The notes under the pieces were generated by a model, which searched no databases, was not told the origin of the DNA, and saw only the letters and a list, made by a program, of their open reading frames with translations. Positions 38,612 to 50,564 of a DNA stretch of 64,000 nt are shown here, piece after piece. The number at the start of each line of letters is the position of its first letter. The stretch's first letter is position 1. The position numbers and the translations under genes are program-made. The DNA is from Halomonas getboli (GTDB lineage Bacteria > Pseudomonadota > Gammaproteobacteria > Pseudomonadales > Halomonadaceae). The stretch is taken from contig NZ_JALMEW010000001.1 of the NCBI RefSeq assembly GCF_023094245.1, positions 248,001-312,000 on the forward strand. Reading direction: 5' to 3'.

Positions 38612-39583
38612 ATGACACAACCCCTTGCCCTCATCTTTCCCGGGCAGGGCTCCCAGCAGATCGGCATGCTGCGCGAGCTGGCGGAACGCTACAGCGTGGT
38701 GCGGACCACCTTCGAGGAGGCCGCCGACGCGCTGGGCTACGATCTGTGGCAGGTGGTCCAGGAAGGGCCCGCCGACGCACTCAATGCCACCGCCTGCACT
38801 CAGCCGGCGCTGCTGACCGCCAGCGTCGCCATCTGGCGCGTCTGGCAGGAGCTCGAGGGGCCGCGCCCGGGCGCCATGGCCGGCCATAGCCTGGGCGAAT
38901 ACAGCGCCATGGTCTGTGCCGGCGCGCTGTCGTTCGCCGACGGCGTGCGGCTGGTCAAGCTGCGCGGCGAGGCGATGCAGGAGGCCGTGCCCATGGGGCA
39001 GGGCGCCATGGCCGCCATCCTCGGCCTGGACGACGCCGCCGTCGAGCAGGCCTGCGCTCAGGCCGCCGAGGGCGAGGTGGTGTCCGCGGTGAACTACAAT
39101 GCGCCGGGTCAGGTGGTCATCGCCGGTGCCAAGGGTGCCGTCGAGCGCGCCATCGCCGCCTGTCAGGAGGCCGGTGCCAAGCGTGCCATGCCGCTGCCGG
39201 TATCGGTGCCGTCGCACTGTGATCTGATGCGCCCGGCCGCCGAGCGCCTGGCGGCGGCGATGGATGACATTGCCCTGCGCGCGCCGCGCTACACCGTGGT
39301 GCAGAACGTCGATGCCCAGGCCCATGCCGATGTCGACACCCTGCGCACGCGCCTGATCGAGCAGCTCTACCAGCCGGTGCGCTGGACCTCCTGCGTCGAG
39401 AACATGGTCGGCCAGGGCGCCGAAGTGTTCATCGAGTGCGGGCCGGGCAAGGTGCTCACCGGCCTGAACAAGCGAATCGCCCGGGGCAGCCGCGGCCTGG
39501 CGGTCAACGATCCCGACAGCCTCTCGGCGGCCCTCGAGCTGGCCCGCGAGGCGGCCGGGCAGTCACCGTCGGCCAACGGCTGA
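38612..39583 (+). CDS. fabD: Malonyl-CoA:ACP transacylase FabD
   Basis: FabD transfers malonyl from CoA to ACP. I use the ATG at 38612 (AAAGGTG SD), giving MTQPLALIFPGQGSQQIGM; a GTG three codons earlier is possible. The 323-residue protein has the catalytic Ser in GHSLGEYSAMVCAGALSF (Ser about residue 92), the Arg region VKLRGEAMQEAVP, and the His in VPSHCDLMRPAAERL. It is followed by fabG after 32 bp. Confidence 0.96.
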   Translation: MTQPLALIFPGQGSQQIGMLRELAERYSVVRTTFEEAADALGYDLWQVVQEGPADALNATACTQPALLTASVAIWRVWQELEGPRPGAMAGHSLGEYSAMVCAGALSFADGVRLVKLRGEAMQEAVPMGQGAMAAILGLDDAAVEQACAQAAEGEVVSAVNYNAPGQVVIAGAKGAVERAIAACQEAGAKRAMPLPVSVPSHCDLMRPAAERLAAAMDDIALRAPRYTVVQNVDAQAHADVDTLRTRLIEQLYQPVRWTSCVENMVGQGAEVFIECGPGKVLTGLNKRIARGSRGLAVNDPDSLSAALELAREAAGQSPSANG

Positions 39584-39615
39584 CCCTCCTCTCCTGGACG
39601 AGAACGGAAGAGACC

Positions 39616-40359
39616 ATGTCAAGCGAGTCTAGAGTCGCCCTGATCACCGGGGCCAGCCGTGGCATCGGCCGCGCCATCGCCCACGAGCTCGGCCGCCAGG
39701 GCCGTATCGTGATCGGTACCGCCACCAGCGACGCCGGTGCCGAGCGCATCGACGCCGACCTCAAGGCGCAGGGCTTCGAGGGTGCGGGGCGTCGTCTCGA
39801 CGTCACCGACCAAGCCAGCGTCGATGGGCTGATTCAGTCCATCAACGAGGAGTTCGGGGCGCCGACCATCCTGGTCAACAACGCCGGGATCACCCGTGAC
39901 AATCTGCTGATGCGGATGAAGGAAGACGAGTGGGATTCCGTCATCGACGCCAATCTCAAGTCCGTGTATCGCGTCAGCAAGGCCTGCCTGCGCGGCATGA
40001 CCAAGGCGCGCTTCGGCCGCATCGTGTCGGTCAGCTCGGTAGTCGCTACCATGGGCAACCTCGGTCAGACCAACTACGCTGCGGCCAAGGCCGGCATGGA
40101 AGGCTTTACCCGGGCGCTGGCCCGTGAGGTTGCCTCGCGCGCCATCACCGTCAACGCCGTGGCGCCGGGCTTCATTGCTACCGACATGACCGAGGCGCTG
40201 CCCGAGGCGCAGAAGGATGCGCTGCTCGGCCAGATTCCGCTGGCGCGTCTCGGTCAGCCCGAGGAAATTGCCGCCGCGGTGGGTTTCCTGACTAGCGAAC
40301 CGGCGGGCTATATCACCGGCGAGACGCTGCACGTCAACGGCGGTATGAACATGCGCTGA
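39616..40359 (+). CDS. fabG: 3-oxoacyl-ACP reductase FabG
   Basis: FabG is the NADPH-dependent ketoreductase of fatty-acid elongation. The 247-residue SDR has the cofactor motif ITGASRGIGRAIAHELG, the NNAGITRDNLLMRM segment typical of FabG, the catalytic Ser in VSVSSVVATMGN, Tyr and Lys in YAAAKAGMEG, and the C-terminal HVNGGMNMR. The ATG at 39616 has a GGAAGAG SD; the frame is open further upstream into fabD without FabG similarity. Confidence 0.97.
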   Translation: MSSESRVALITGASRGIGRAIAHELGRQGRIVIGTATSDAGAERIDADLKAQGFEGAGRRLDVTDQASVDGLIQSINEEFGAPTILVNNAGITRDNLLMRMKEDEWDSVIDANLKSVYRVSKACLRGMTKARFGRIVSVSSVVATMGNLGQTNYAAAKAGMEGFTRALAREVASRAITVNAVAPGFIATDMTEALPEAQKDALLGQIPLARLGQPEEIAAAVGFLTSEPAGYITGETLHVNGGMNMR

Positions 40360-40398
40360 AGCCGCGGCATGCGGCGGTTGCGTTGTTCTTGAGCGGTC

Positions 40399-40404
40399 TA
40401 TAAA
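40399..40404 (+). promoter_or_regulatory. Possible -10 element upstream of acpP
   Basis: TATAAA lies in the 125-bp fabG-acpP gap. The sequence 17 bp upstream (GGTTGC) matches the -35 consensus poorly; TTGCGT at 40378-40383 is better but only 15 bp away. An acpP-proximal promoter would fit the high ACP demand, but support is weak. Confidence 0.3.
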
Positions 40405-40484
40405 CTACCCCGCAGCTTATTGGCTTGCGGATCTGAAACGGCTGGTTAGCAGTCGCTTAACGTGAACGACTGGAGTACTTCATA

Positions 40485-40718
40485 ATGAGCACCATCGAAG
40501 AGCGCGTGAAGAAGGTTGTGGCTGAGCGCCTGAACGTCAAGGAAGAGGACATCCAGAACTCTTCTTCTTTCACTGAAGACCTCGGCGCGGATTCCCTGGA
40601 TACCGTCGAGCTGGTGATGGCGCTCGAAGAGGAATTCGACACCGAGATTCCCGACGAGGAAGCCGAGAAGATCACCACCGTTCAGGAAGCCATCGACTAC
40701 GTCAACACCCACCAGTAA
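40485..40718 (+). CDS. acpP: Acyl carrier protein
   Basis: This 77-residue acidic protein carries the phosphopantetheine attachment site [18 protein letters not shown] with Ser37. It shuttles acyl chains in fatty-acid and lipid A synthesis. The length and the N-terminus [16 protein letters not shown] are standard. Codons are biased toward A/T-richer choices at the 5' end relative to its neighbours, as expected for a very highly expressed gene. Confidence 0.98.
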   Translation: MSTIEERVKKVVAERLNVKEEDIQNSSSFTEDLGADSLDTVELVMALEEEFDTEIPDEEAEKITTVQEAIDYVNTHQ

Positions 40719-40770
40719 GGGTGTGTGACACCGCTTGCTGAGGTGTGCCCGGGGTAACATACCCTGGTGA

Positions 40771-40801
40771 GAGAGCCGTCCTGCCCCGCAGGACGGCTCT
40801 C
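40771..40801 (+). terminator. Hairpin between acpP and fabF
   Basis: A 14-bp perfect stem (40771-40784 and 40788-40801, GAGAGCCGTCCTGC and its complement) with a CCC loop lies 53 bp after acpP. No T-run follows, so it may partly terminate or stabilise the acpP transcript and so set ACP above fabF. Confidence 0.6.
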
Positions 40802-40849
40802 GTGCTATCCAGGGAGGGGTGGCGAGACCACAGCGGGCGCGGACTCGGG

Positions 40850-40855
40850 TATAAT
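40850..40855 (+). promoter_or_regulatory. Possible promoter -10 for fabF
   Basis: A perfect TATAAT lies 56 bp before the fabF ATG and just after the hairpin. No good -35 is visible at 17 bp (ACCACA). It would give fabF and the genes after it independent transcription. Confidence 0.4.
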
Positions 40856-40911
40856 ACGCGCCAAGACGGCCCCACGGGGCCGTATCACTATCTGGATCTG
40901 GAGGAGAGCGG

Positions 40912-42150
40912 ATGGCTCGTAGAAGGGTTGTGGTGACGGGGCTTGGCCTGGTCACGCCAGTCGGCAATACCGTGGACGAGAGCTGGGGCAACATCCTGGC
41001 CGGCAAGAGCGGTATCGCCCCCATCGAGCACTTCGATGCCAGCGGCTTCAACACGCGGTTCGGCGGGTCGGTCAAGGACTTCGACATCAGCCCGTACCTG
41101 AACCCGAAAGACGCCCGCAAGATGGATCTGTTCATCCAGTACGGCGTGGCCGCGGGTGGGCAGGCGATCAGCGATGCCGGCATCGAGTGCTCCGAGGAAA
41201 ACGCCCACCGCATCGGCGTGGCGATCGGTTCCGGCATCGGTGGTCTGCCGATGATCGAGCATAACCATAGCGCCCTGCAGAAGGGTGGCGCGCGCCGCAT
41301 CTCGCCGTTCTTCGTGCCGGGCTCGATCATCAACATGATCTCCGGCAACCTGGCGATCCAGCACGGCTTCCGCGGCCCCAACATCGCCATCACCACCGCC
41401 TGCACCACCGGTACCCATAACATCGGCTACAGCGCCCGCACCATCGCCTACGGCGACGCCGACGTGATGGTCTGCGGCGGCGCCGAGATGGCCACCACGC
41501 CGCTGGGCCTGGGCGGCTTCTCCGCGGCCCGCGCGCTGTCGACCCGCAACGACGACCCGGCCGCGGCCAGCCGCCCCTGGGATCGCGATCGCGACGGCTT
41601 CGTGCTGTCCGACGGCGCAGGCGTGATGGTGCTCGAGGAATACGAGCACGCCAAGGCCCGTGGCGCGACCATCTACGCCGAGCTGACCGGCTTCGGCATG
41701 AGCGACGACGCCCACCACATGACCGCGCCGCCGGAAGACGGCAGCGGGGCCGCCTTGTCGATGGCCAACGCCATCCGCGACGCCAAGATCGATCCGGCCG
41801 AGGTGGACTACATCAACGCCCACGGCACCTCCACCGCCGCCGGCGACCTGGCCGAGAGCCGCGCCGTGGAGCGCGTGCTGGGCGAGGCGTCGAAGGACGT
41901 GGCGGTCAGCTCCACCAAGTCGATGATCGGCCACCTGCTGGGCGCCGCCGGCGCCGTCGAGGCGGTGTTCTCGGTGCTGGCGATCCGCGATCAGGTCGCA
42001 CCGCCCACCATCAACCTCGACAATCCCCAGGAAGGCTGCGTGCTCGACTACGTGCCGCACACCGCCCGCGAGATGAAGATCGACGTCAGTCTGTCGAACT
42101 CCTTCGGCTTCGGCGGCACCAACGGTACCCTGGTCTTCTCCAAGGTGTGA
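40912..42150 (+). CDS. fabF: 3-oxoacyl-ACP synthase II FabF
   Basis: FabF is the elongating condensing enzyme KAS II. The 412-residue protein has the active-site Cys in [18 protein letters not shown] (about residue 164), His in [11 protein letters not shown] (about 303) and His in [20 protein letters not shown] (about 341), plus [14 protein letters not shown] at the C-terminus. The SD GGAGGAG is ideal. The order acpP-fabF-pabC-mltG is conserved. Confidence 0.98.
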   Translation: MARRRVVVTGLGLVTPVGNTVDESWGNILAGKSGIAPIEHFDASGFNTRFGGSVKDFDISPYLNPKDARKMDLFIQYGVAAGGQAISDAGIECSEENAHRIGVAIGSGIGGLPMIEHNHSALQKGGARRISPFFVPGSIINMISGNLAIQHGFRGPNIAITTACTTGTHNIGYSARTIAYGDADVMVCGGAEMATTPLGLGGFSAARALSTRNDDPAAASRPWDRDRDGFVLSDGAGVMVLEEYEHAKARGATIYAELTGFGMSDDAHHMTAPPEDGSGAALSMANAIRDAKIDPAEVDYINAHGTSTAAGDLAESRAVERVLGEASKDVAVSSTKSMIGHLLGAAGAVEAVFSVLAIRDQVAPPTINLDNPQEGCVLDYVPHTAREMKIDVSLSNSFGFGGTNGTLVFSKV

Positions 42151-42152
42151 AC

Positions 42153-42983
42153 ATGACGGGCGACGTCGATGTCGCCCGGCTGACGCCGGGGGAGAGCGTG
42201 CCCTTCGACGACCGTGGTCTGGCCTACGGCGACGGCCTGTTCGAGACCGTGCTGGTGCGCGACGGCGAGCCGCTGCTGTGGGCCGAGCACCTGGCCCGGC
42301 TGGCACGCGGTGCCGAGACCCTCGGCATTCCGATGCCGGATCGGGCCACGCTTGATGCCCTGCCGGCCCGGGCCGGCGAGGGGCTTGCGGTGCTCAAGCT
42401 GATGCTGACTCGCGGTTCCGGCGGACGCGGCTATCTCGCGCCGGACGACCCCGCGCCGCGGCTGCGCTGGCAGGTCGCGCCCTTCGCGCCGGCTGAGTCG
42501 CGCTGGAAGGAGGGCGTGCGGGTGCGGCACTGCCGGCTGCGGTTGGGTATCCAGCCGGCGCTGGCCGGCCTCAAGCATCTCAATCGTCTGGAGAACGTCC
42601 TGGCCCGGGCCGAATGGTCCGACCCCGAGGTCGCCGAGGGGCTGCTCGGCGACGCCGAGGGGCGGCTGGTCGAGGCGACCTGCATGAATCTCTTCTGGTG
42701 GCAGGATGGGGCCTGGCTCACGCCGAGGCTCGATCGCTGCGGCGTGGCCGGCACCCTGCGAGCGGCACTGCTCGCCTCCGGCGTGGTCCGAGAGGCAGAT
42801 GTTCCCGCCGAGACGCTGGCGGCCGCCGAGGCGGTATGCCTGGCCAACTCGGTGCAGGGGCTGTGGCCGGTGGTACGGCTCGACGCCACCGACGGCCGTT
42901 GCCTGGCACGCTGGGACATCGACGATCGCCATCGCGCTTTGCAGGCCGAGGCCCACGCCAGTCTCGGCTATCCCCACGATTGA
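42153..42983 (+). CDS. pabC: Aminodeoxychorismate lyase PabC
   Basis: PabC releases p-aminobenzoate for folate synthesis. This fold-type IV PLP protein of 276 residues has FDDRGLAYGDGLFETVLVRD near the N-terminus, the Schiff-base Lys in AGLKHLNRLENVLARAEW, and GRLVEATCMNLFWW. I use the ATG at 42153; a GTG two codons earlier overlaps the fabF stop. It lies in the conserved fabF-pabC-mltG-tmk-holB order. Confidence 0.92.
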   Translation: MTGDVDVARLTPGESVPFDDRGLAYGDGLFETVLVRDGEPLLWAEHLARLARGAETLGIPMPDRATLDALPARAGEGLAVLKLMLTRGSGGRGYLAPDDPAPRLRWQVAPFAPAESRWKEGVRVRHCRLRLGIQPALAGLKHLNRLENVLARAEWSDPEVAEGLLGDAEGRLVEATCMNLFWWQDGAWLTPRLDRCGVAGTLRAALLASGVVREADVPAETLAAAEAVCLANSVQGLWPVVRLDATDGRCLARWDIDDRHRALQAEAHASLGYPHD

Positions 42984-42996
42984 ACGAGGACTTTCC

Positions 42997-45652
<2,656 letters not shown>

Positions 45653-45677
45653 AGACACTGCCCGAGGAGGCTCGTCG

Positions 45678-46013
45678 ATGTCCGCCCAGAAAGCCCTCTC
45701 CCTGACGATCCGGGATATCCCCACGCTGCTCTCGGCCTACATGCCGTCGCTGGAGCGCGGCGGCATCTTCGTGCCGACCCGCGAACGCTACGAGCTCGGC
45801 CAGGAGGTCTTCGTGCTGCTGACCCTGCCCGACGAGAGCGAGCGCCTGCCGGTCACCGGCCGGGTGGTCTGGGTCTCGCCCGAAGGCGTTTCCGGGCGTC
45901 GCGTGCCGGGCATCGGCGTGCATTTCGGCGTCGAGGACCAGGGCGTGCGCGATCATATCGAGACCCTGCTGGCGGGCCAGCTCGACAAGGGCGCGCCGAC
46001 CTACACGCTCTGA
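45678..46013 (+). CDS. pilZ: PilZ domain type IV pilus-associated protein
   Basis: The 111-residue protein resembles Pseudomonas PilZ: SLTIRDIPTLLSAYMPSLER, then GGIFVPTRERYELGQEVFVL, LPVTGRVVWVSPEG and GIGVHFGVEDQ. PilZ is needed for type IV pilus assembly. The c-di-GMP-binding RxxxR motif is absent, as in the founding PilZ. The start is the ATG after GAGGAGG. Confidence 0.9.
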   Translation: MSAQKALSLTIRDIPTLLSAYMPSLERGGIFVPTRERYELGQEVFVLLTLPDESERLPVTGRVVWVSPEGVSGRRVPGIGVHFGVEDQGVRDHIETLLAGQLDKGAPTYTL

Positions 46014-46061
46014 CGAGCTTCGAGCGCCTTAACTTACCCTACTTTCCGTGTGAACCTGCCG

Positions 46062-46892
46062 ATGTTTGTCGATTCCCACTGCCATCTCGATCGCCTCGAT
46101 CCCCGCACCCACGACGGCAATATCGCCGCCGCTCTGGACGCCGCCCGCGCCCGCGACGTGCGCCAGTTCCTGGCCATCGCGGTCACCCTGGAGGAAGTGC
46201 CGGGCATCGCCGCCATCGCCCGCGAGCACGACGACGTGGTGATCTCCGCCGGGGTGCACCCGCTGCATGTGGTGCCGGAAGAGCCGAGCGTCGAGGCCAT
46301 CAAGGAGTGTGCGGAGCGCCATGAGGCGGTGGCAATCGGCGAGACCGGCCTCGACTATCACTACGATGGCGTCTCGCGCGAGGTGCAGCACGAGCGCTTT
46401 CGCCGCCATCTGATCGCCGCCACCGAGCTCGAGCTGCCGGTGATCATTCACACCCGCGCCGCGCGCGAGGACACCCTGGCGCTGATCCGCGAGCACGTCG
46501 ACCCGCGGGTCGGCGGCGTACTGCACTGCTTCACCGAGGACCTGGACATGGCCCGCGAGGCGGTGGCCCACGGCTTCATGATCTCGCTGTCGGGCATCGT
46601 CACCTTCCGCAACGCCGAGTCGGTGCGCGAGCTGGCCCGCCAGGTGCCGCTGGATCGCCTGCTGATCGAGACCGACAGCCCCTATCTGGCGCCGGTGCCG
46701 CACCGCGGCAAGCCCAACGAGCCGGCCTGGGTGGTCGAGGTCGCCGAGTGCATCGCCGAGGAGCGCGGCATCAGCGTCGAGGAAGTGGCCATGCAGACCA
46801 CCGCCAACTTCTACCGGTTGTTCAAGGCCGCGGCGCCCGAGGCGTCGGCGGAAGTCCGCGAGGCGCTGTCGCGCTCGGGCCTGGTGGTCTGA
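46062..46892 (+). CDS. TatD family metal-dependent hydrolase (putative DNase)
   Basis: The 276-residue TIM-barrel protein has the metal motif FVDSHCHLDRLD at the N-terminus, the GETGLDYHYD strand with Glu, IIHTRAAREDTLAL, LHCFTEDLDMAREAV and LIETDSPYLAPVPHRGKPNE. The group includes 3'-5' exonucleases, but the substrate of this member (YcfH type, beside holB) is unproven. I start at ATG 46062; a GTG four codons upstream is also possible and neither has a clear SD. Confidence 0.9.
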   Translation: MFVDSHCHLDRLDPRTHDGNIAAALDAARARDVRQFLAIAVTLEEVPGIAAIAREHDDVVISAGVHPLHVVPEEPSVEAIKECAERHEAVAIGETGLDYHYDGVSREVQHERFRRHLIAATELELPVIIHTRAAREDTLALIREHVDPRVGGVLHCFTEDLDMAREAVAHGFMISLSGIVTFRNAESVRELARQVPLDRLLIETDSPYLAPVPHRGKPNEPAWVVEVAECIAEERGISVEEVAMQTTANFYRLFKAAAPEASAEVREALSRSGLVV

Positions 46893-46914
46893 TCCGGCGC
46901 GCAAAGGAGGCGTC

Positions 46915-47454
46915 ATGAACCTGGACACCTGGCTGGCCGGCATTCCGCCCGAAGGCGAGATCCCGCCGCTGGATCGCTGGCATCCCGACTGCCGGGGCGA
47001 CATGGACCTGACCATCGCCGCCGACGGCCGCTGGATCCACGAGGGGACCGTCATCGCGCGTCCTGCGCTGGTGCGGTTGCTGGCGAGCGTGATGCGCCGC
47101 GAGGACGACGGCGAGTACTACCTGGTGACGCCCGGCGAGAAATGGCGTATCCGCGTCGAGGATCGCCCGCTGATGATCGTCGATGCCGAGCGCGATGCCG
47201 CCGGCGACTGGCGGCTGGTCACCAATGCCGGCGATCGCGTGAGGCTCGACGCCGAGCGCCGGCTGACGGTCAGCGACACGCCCCGCGGCGAGGCCGTGCC
47301 GGAGGTACCGGTACGCCTCGGTCTGGCCGCGCGGCTCTCGCGCAACGTCTTCTATCGCCTCGCCGAGGCCGCCGAGTGCCGCGGCGACGAGCTGGGCCTT
47401 CAGAGCGGCGGCGCCTGGCATTCGCTGGGCCGCTGGGACGACGAGGCATCATGA
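46915..47454 (+). CDS. DUF1285 family protein
   Basis: This 179-residue protein has the DUF1285 pattern: PPLDRWHPDCRGDMDLTIAA, GRWIHEGTVIARPALVRLLA, YYLVTPGEKWRIRVEDRPL and LGLAARLSRNVFYRLAEAA. The family function is unknown. Its stop overlaps the next start as ATGA, so it is probably co-translated with the helicase gene. The SD AAAGGAGG is excellent. Confidence 0.87.
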   Translation: MNLDTWLAGIPPEGEIPPLDRWHPDCRGDMDLTIAADGRWIHEGTVIARPALVRLLASVMRREDDGEYYLVTPGEKWRIRVEDRPLMIVDAERDAAGDWRLVTNAGDRVRLDAERRLTVSDTPRGEAVPEVPVRLGLAARLSRNVFYRLAEAAECRGDELGLQSGGAWHSLGRWDDEAS

Positions 47455-49652
47455 GGCTGACGCCGGAACAGCACGCCGTGGTCGGCCATCCCGATGGCCA
47501 TGCCCGGGTCGCCGCCGTGGCCGGGGCGGGCAAGACCACCACCCTGGTGGCGCGGGTGCTGCACCTGCTCGAGCGCGGCATGGCACCCGGGCGCATCCTG
47601 GTGCTGATGTTCAACCGCTCGGCGCGGGAGGACTTCCAGTCCCGGCTGGCCGCGGCGGCGCCCGCCGGCCAGGCGCTGCCCGACGTGCGCACCTTCCACT
47701 CGCTGGGCCATCGCCTGACCCAGAGCCTGACCCGCTGGGGCGTGCTGGAGAACCGCCGTCTGCTGACCGCCGACTGGCAACTCGAGCGGCTGCTGCGCCA
47801 GGCTACCCAGCAGTCGCTGGAGGCCTTCCCCGAGGCCGGCGAGCGCGCTCTGGAGGCCGAGAAGCTCGAGGCCCTGGCCCATTTCAGCGGCCTGGTGAAG
47901 GCCGAGATGGCCGAGCCCGCCGAACTCTACGCCCGCCTCGACTTCGGCGAGGACACCGAGCACTTCGTCGCCGCCTTCGAACACGCCGAGACCCTGCTCG
48001 CCGACCAGGGCCTGATGACCTACGCCGACCTGCTGTACCGGCCGGTGCGGGCGCTGGAGGCCGATCCCGCGCTGCGCGCCCGGGTCCAGGGCTTCCTCGA
48101 CCAGGTGATCATCGACGAGTACCAGGACATCAACCCCACCCAGCAGCGCCTGCTGGCGGTGCTGGCCGGTCGCGACGCGGCGGTGATGGCGGTGGGCGAT
48201 GCCAACCAGTGCATCTACGAGTGGCGCGGCGCCCACCCCGACACCATGCTCGAGGACTTCACCGCCATCTTCGGCGAGGCCCGGGACTACCCGCTCTCGA
48301 CCACCTTCCGCCACGGCCACGCCCTGGCGCTGGCGGCCAATCACGCCATCGAGGCCAACCGGCGGCGACCGGACCAGCTGTGCCTGGCCGCGCCGGACAA
48401 CCCGGATACCCGGCTGGCGGTAGGGCAGGGCAGCCAGGCGCTGCTCGACGAGCTGGCCGGCTGGCAGCGCGACGGCCGCCGCCTCGATGAGGCCTGCCTG
48501 CTGGTACGCAGCTGGGCGCTGTCGGTGCCGCTGCAGCTGGCGCTGCTGCGCGAGGGGGTGCCCTTCCGGCTGTCCCGGGAGGACCGCTTCGTGTTCCGCC
48601 TGCCGCTGGTCGAGGCGCTGGCCGGCTACCTGGCGCTGGCGCTCGACGGCCAGCTGCTGCGCGATCCCGGCCATCTGCTGCTGCTGCTCGCCCAGCCCAC
48701 GCCCTTCGTGCCCCGCGAACGCCTCTCGGCGCTGGCCGCCCGGCTGGCCGAGACCCAGCGCTGGCCGGAGCGCCAGGACCCGCTGCTGGCCTCGCTCAAG
48801 CCGCACCAGCGGCGTACCCTCAAGCGACGCTGGGCGCTGCTGTGCGAGCTGCCCAAACGCGGCGGCTGGTCGCCGGCCAAGCTGCTCGAGCACGTGGTCG
48901 AGGAGGTCGAGGCCGAGAAGGTGCTCAAGCGCGCCGCGGCGCGGCGTGACAAGGGCGAGGAGGACGTGCGTCTGCTCGACGTGCTGGTCGAACAGGCCCG
49001 AGAGGCCGAGCATCTTGGCGCCTTCATCGAGCTGCTGCGCCGCCCGGTGGAGAACCGCGACGACGGCGTGCTGATCACCACCGTGCACGGCGCCAAGGGG
49101 CTGGAGTGGCCGCTGGTGATGCTCGGCGGCGTCAACGAGGAAGACTTCCCGCACTATACCCGCGACAACCCGCTGAGCCCGGCGCGCCTCGAGGAGGAGC
49201 GGCGGCTGTTCTACGTGGCGATCACCCGCGCCTGCGAGCGGCTGGTGATGCTGCATGATGGCGGCGATCACCGGCCCAGCCGCTTCCTCGGCGAGACTGC
49301 CTGGCAGGACGGCCAGCGGGTGGCCGAGCGCCTCGTCGCCGAGGGCGTCGATGAGCCGGCGGCGCCGCTGCGGGTCTCCCGCCCGGCGCTGGTGCAGCGC
49401 TACCTCGAGCGCCTGGGCCGGCCGCTGCCCGTCGAGGCCGCCGCGGCGCAGACGGGGCAGGTCGCCGATAGCGCCGTCGACTACCGGGTCGGCCAGCGCC
49501 TCAACCATGCCGTCTTCGGCGAGGGCGAGATCAGCGTGGTGGAAGGCGATCCGGCGAATCCGGTGATCGAGGTGCGATTCCGTCAGGCCGGCCGCAGGCG
49601 ACTGATCGCCCGGCGGGCCCCCATCGAATGGCTGGAAGGAGAGGGCGCATGA
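47451..49652 (+). CDS. UvrD/Rep-type superfamily I DNA helicase
   Basis: This 733-residue helicase has motif I AAVAGAGKTTTLVARVL, motif II IIDEYQDINPTQQRLLAV, motif III AVGDANQCIYEWRGAHPD, motif IV/V in ITTVHGAKGLEWPLVMLGG and motif VI EERRLFYVAITRACERLVML. A C-terminal segment (VDYRVGQRLNHAVFGEGEIS) resembles the UvrD/PcrA RNA-polymerase-interacting fold. It is shorter than E. coli UvrD and distinct from UvrD and Rep, so its exact role is unknown. It starts by ATGA overlap with the DUF1285 gene. Confidence 0.92.
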   Translation: MRLTPEQHAVVGHPDGHARVAAVAGAGKTTTLVARVLHLLERGMAPGRILVLMFNRSAREDFQSRLAAAAPAGQALPDVRTFHSLGHRLTQSLTRWGVLENRRLLTADWQLERLLRQATQQSLEAFPEAGERALEAEKLEALAHFSGLVKAEMAEPAELYARLDFGEDTEHFVAAFEHAETLLADQGLMTYADLLYRPVRALEADPALRARVQGFLDQVIIDEYQDINPTQQRLLAVLAGRDAAVMAVGDANQCIYEWRGAHPDTMLEDFTAIFGEARDYPLSTTFRHGHALALAANHAIEANRRRPDQLCLAAPDNPDTRLAVGQGSQALLDELAGWQRDGRRLDEACLLVRSWALSVPLQLALLREGVPFRLSREDRFVFRLPLVEALAGYLALALDGQLLRDPGHLLLLLAQPTPFVPRERLSALAARLAETQRWPERQDPLLASLKPHQRRTLKRRWALLCELPKRGGWSPAKLLEHVVEEVEAEKVLKRAAARRDKGEEDVRLLDVLVEQAREAEHLGAFIELLRRPVENRDDGVLITTVHGAKGLEWPLVMLGGVNEEDFPHYTRDNPLSPARLEEERRLFYVAITRACERLVMLHDGGDHRPSRFLGETAWQDGQRVAERLVAEGVDEPAAPLRVSRPALVQRYLERLGRPLPVEAAAAQTGQVADSAVDYRVGQRLNHAVFGEGEISVVEGDPANPVIEVRFRQAGRRRLIARRAPIEWLEGEGA

Positions 49653-50479
49653 ACGTGTTGATCGAAGCCACCGAGCTGGCCGAGGCGCTGGCGGGCGACG
49701 CCCCGCCGCTGGTGCTGGACTGCCGGGCGCGGCTCGGCGACCCCGAGGCCGGCGAGCGGCTGTGGCGCGAGGGCCATGTGCCGGGCAGCCAGCATCTGGA
49801 CATGGATCGCGACCTGGCCACCTCGCCGGGAGAGAACGGCGCGGGCGGGCGTCATCCGCTGCCGAGCCGCGAGGCCTTCGCGGCAACGCTGCGCCGCCTC
49901 GGGGTGACGCCCGAGCGGCCGGTGGTGGTCTACGACGATACCGGCGGCCAGCTGGCCGCGGCCCGGGCCTGGTGGATGATCGCCCGCTGGGCCGGCCACC
50001 CCGACGTTCGGCTGCTGAATGGCAGCCTCGGCGCCTGGCAGGCCGCCGGCGGCGAGCTGCCGCTGGGCCGCGAGCCGGCCCCCGCGCCGAGCGACTGGTC
50101 GCCCGACTACCGCGACGATGTGATGGTACAGGCCGATGAGGTGTTCTCCGGCCGCGCGCTGAAGCTCGATGCGCGCCCCGCCGGTCGTTTCCGCGGCGAG
50201 GGCGAGACCGTCGACCCGGTGGCGGGCCACATTCCCGGCGCGCGAAGCCGCCCCAGTGCCGAGAACCTCGACGCCAACGGCCGATTCAAGTCGCCCGAGA
50301 CGCTCGACGCCGAGCTGCCGGATGCGGACCCGGTGATCGCCTACTGCGGCTCCGGCGTCACCGCCTGCCACGACATCCTCGCCTACGCCATCGCCGGCCG
50401 CCCGCTGCCGCGACTCTACGTTGGCTCCTGGAGCGACTGGATCACCGACGCCGACAGGCCCATCGCCACCGGCGACTGA
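49649..50479 (+). CDS. sseA: 3-mercaptopyruvate/thiosulfate sulfurtransferase (two rhodanese domains)
   Basis: The 276-residue protein has two rhodanese domains. The inactive N-terminal one holds VLDCRARLGDPEAGERLW, GHVPGSQHLDMDRDL and VVVYDDTGGQLAAARAWWM. The active C-terminal one holds ALKLDARPAGRFRGE and the loop YCGSGVTACHD (Cys about residue 232). The CGSGVTA loop is that of 3-mercaptopyruvate sulfurtransferases rather than thiosulfate-specific rhodaneses. It overlaps the helicase stop by 4 bp and is followed by a strong terminator. Confidence 0.92.
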   Translation: MNVLIEATELAEALAGDAPPLVLDCRARLGDPEAGERLWREGHVPGSQHLDMDRDLATSPGENGAGGRHPLPSREAFAATLRRLGVTPERPVVVYDDTGGQLAAARAWWMIARWAGHPDVRLLNGSLGAWQAAGGELPLGREPAPAPSDWSPDYRDDVMVQADEVFSGRALKLDARPAGRFRGEGETVDPVAGHIPGARSRPSAENLDANGRFKSPETLDAELPDADPVIAYCGSGVTACHDILAYAIAGRPLPRLYVGSWSDWITDADRPIATGD

Positions 50480-50501
50480 GTCCGGCGTCGCCGGTCCACG
50501 G

Positions 50502-50541
50502 AAAAACGCCCCGCAGGCTGTGTGCCTGCGGGGCGTTTTTT
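50502..50541. terminator. Strong Rho-independent terminator after sseA
   Basis: A 17-bp perfect stem (50502-50518 and 50524-50540, core ACGCCCCGCAGGC) with a 5-base loop is flanked by an A-run and a T-run of six. It can act in both directions. Confidence 0.95.
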
Positions 50542-50564
50542 GCCTTTTTGACTCAGGGGGCACG

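Noticed and set aside
40745..40936. Small gene of 63 codons between acpP and fabF
   Set aside because: It covers the hairpin and the -10 element and runs into fabF in another frame; no SD or similarity.
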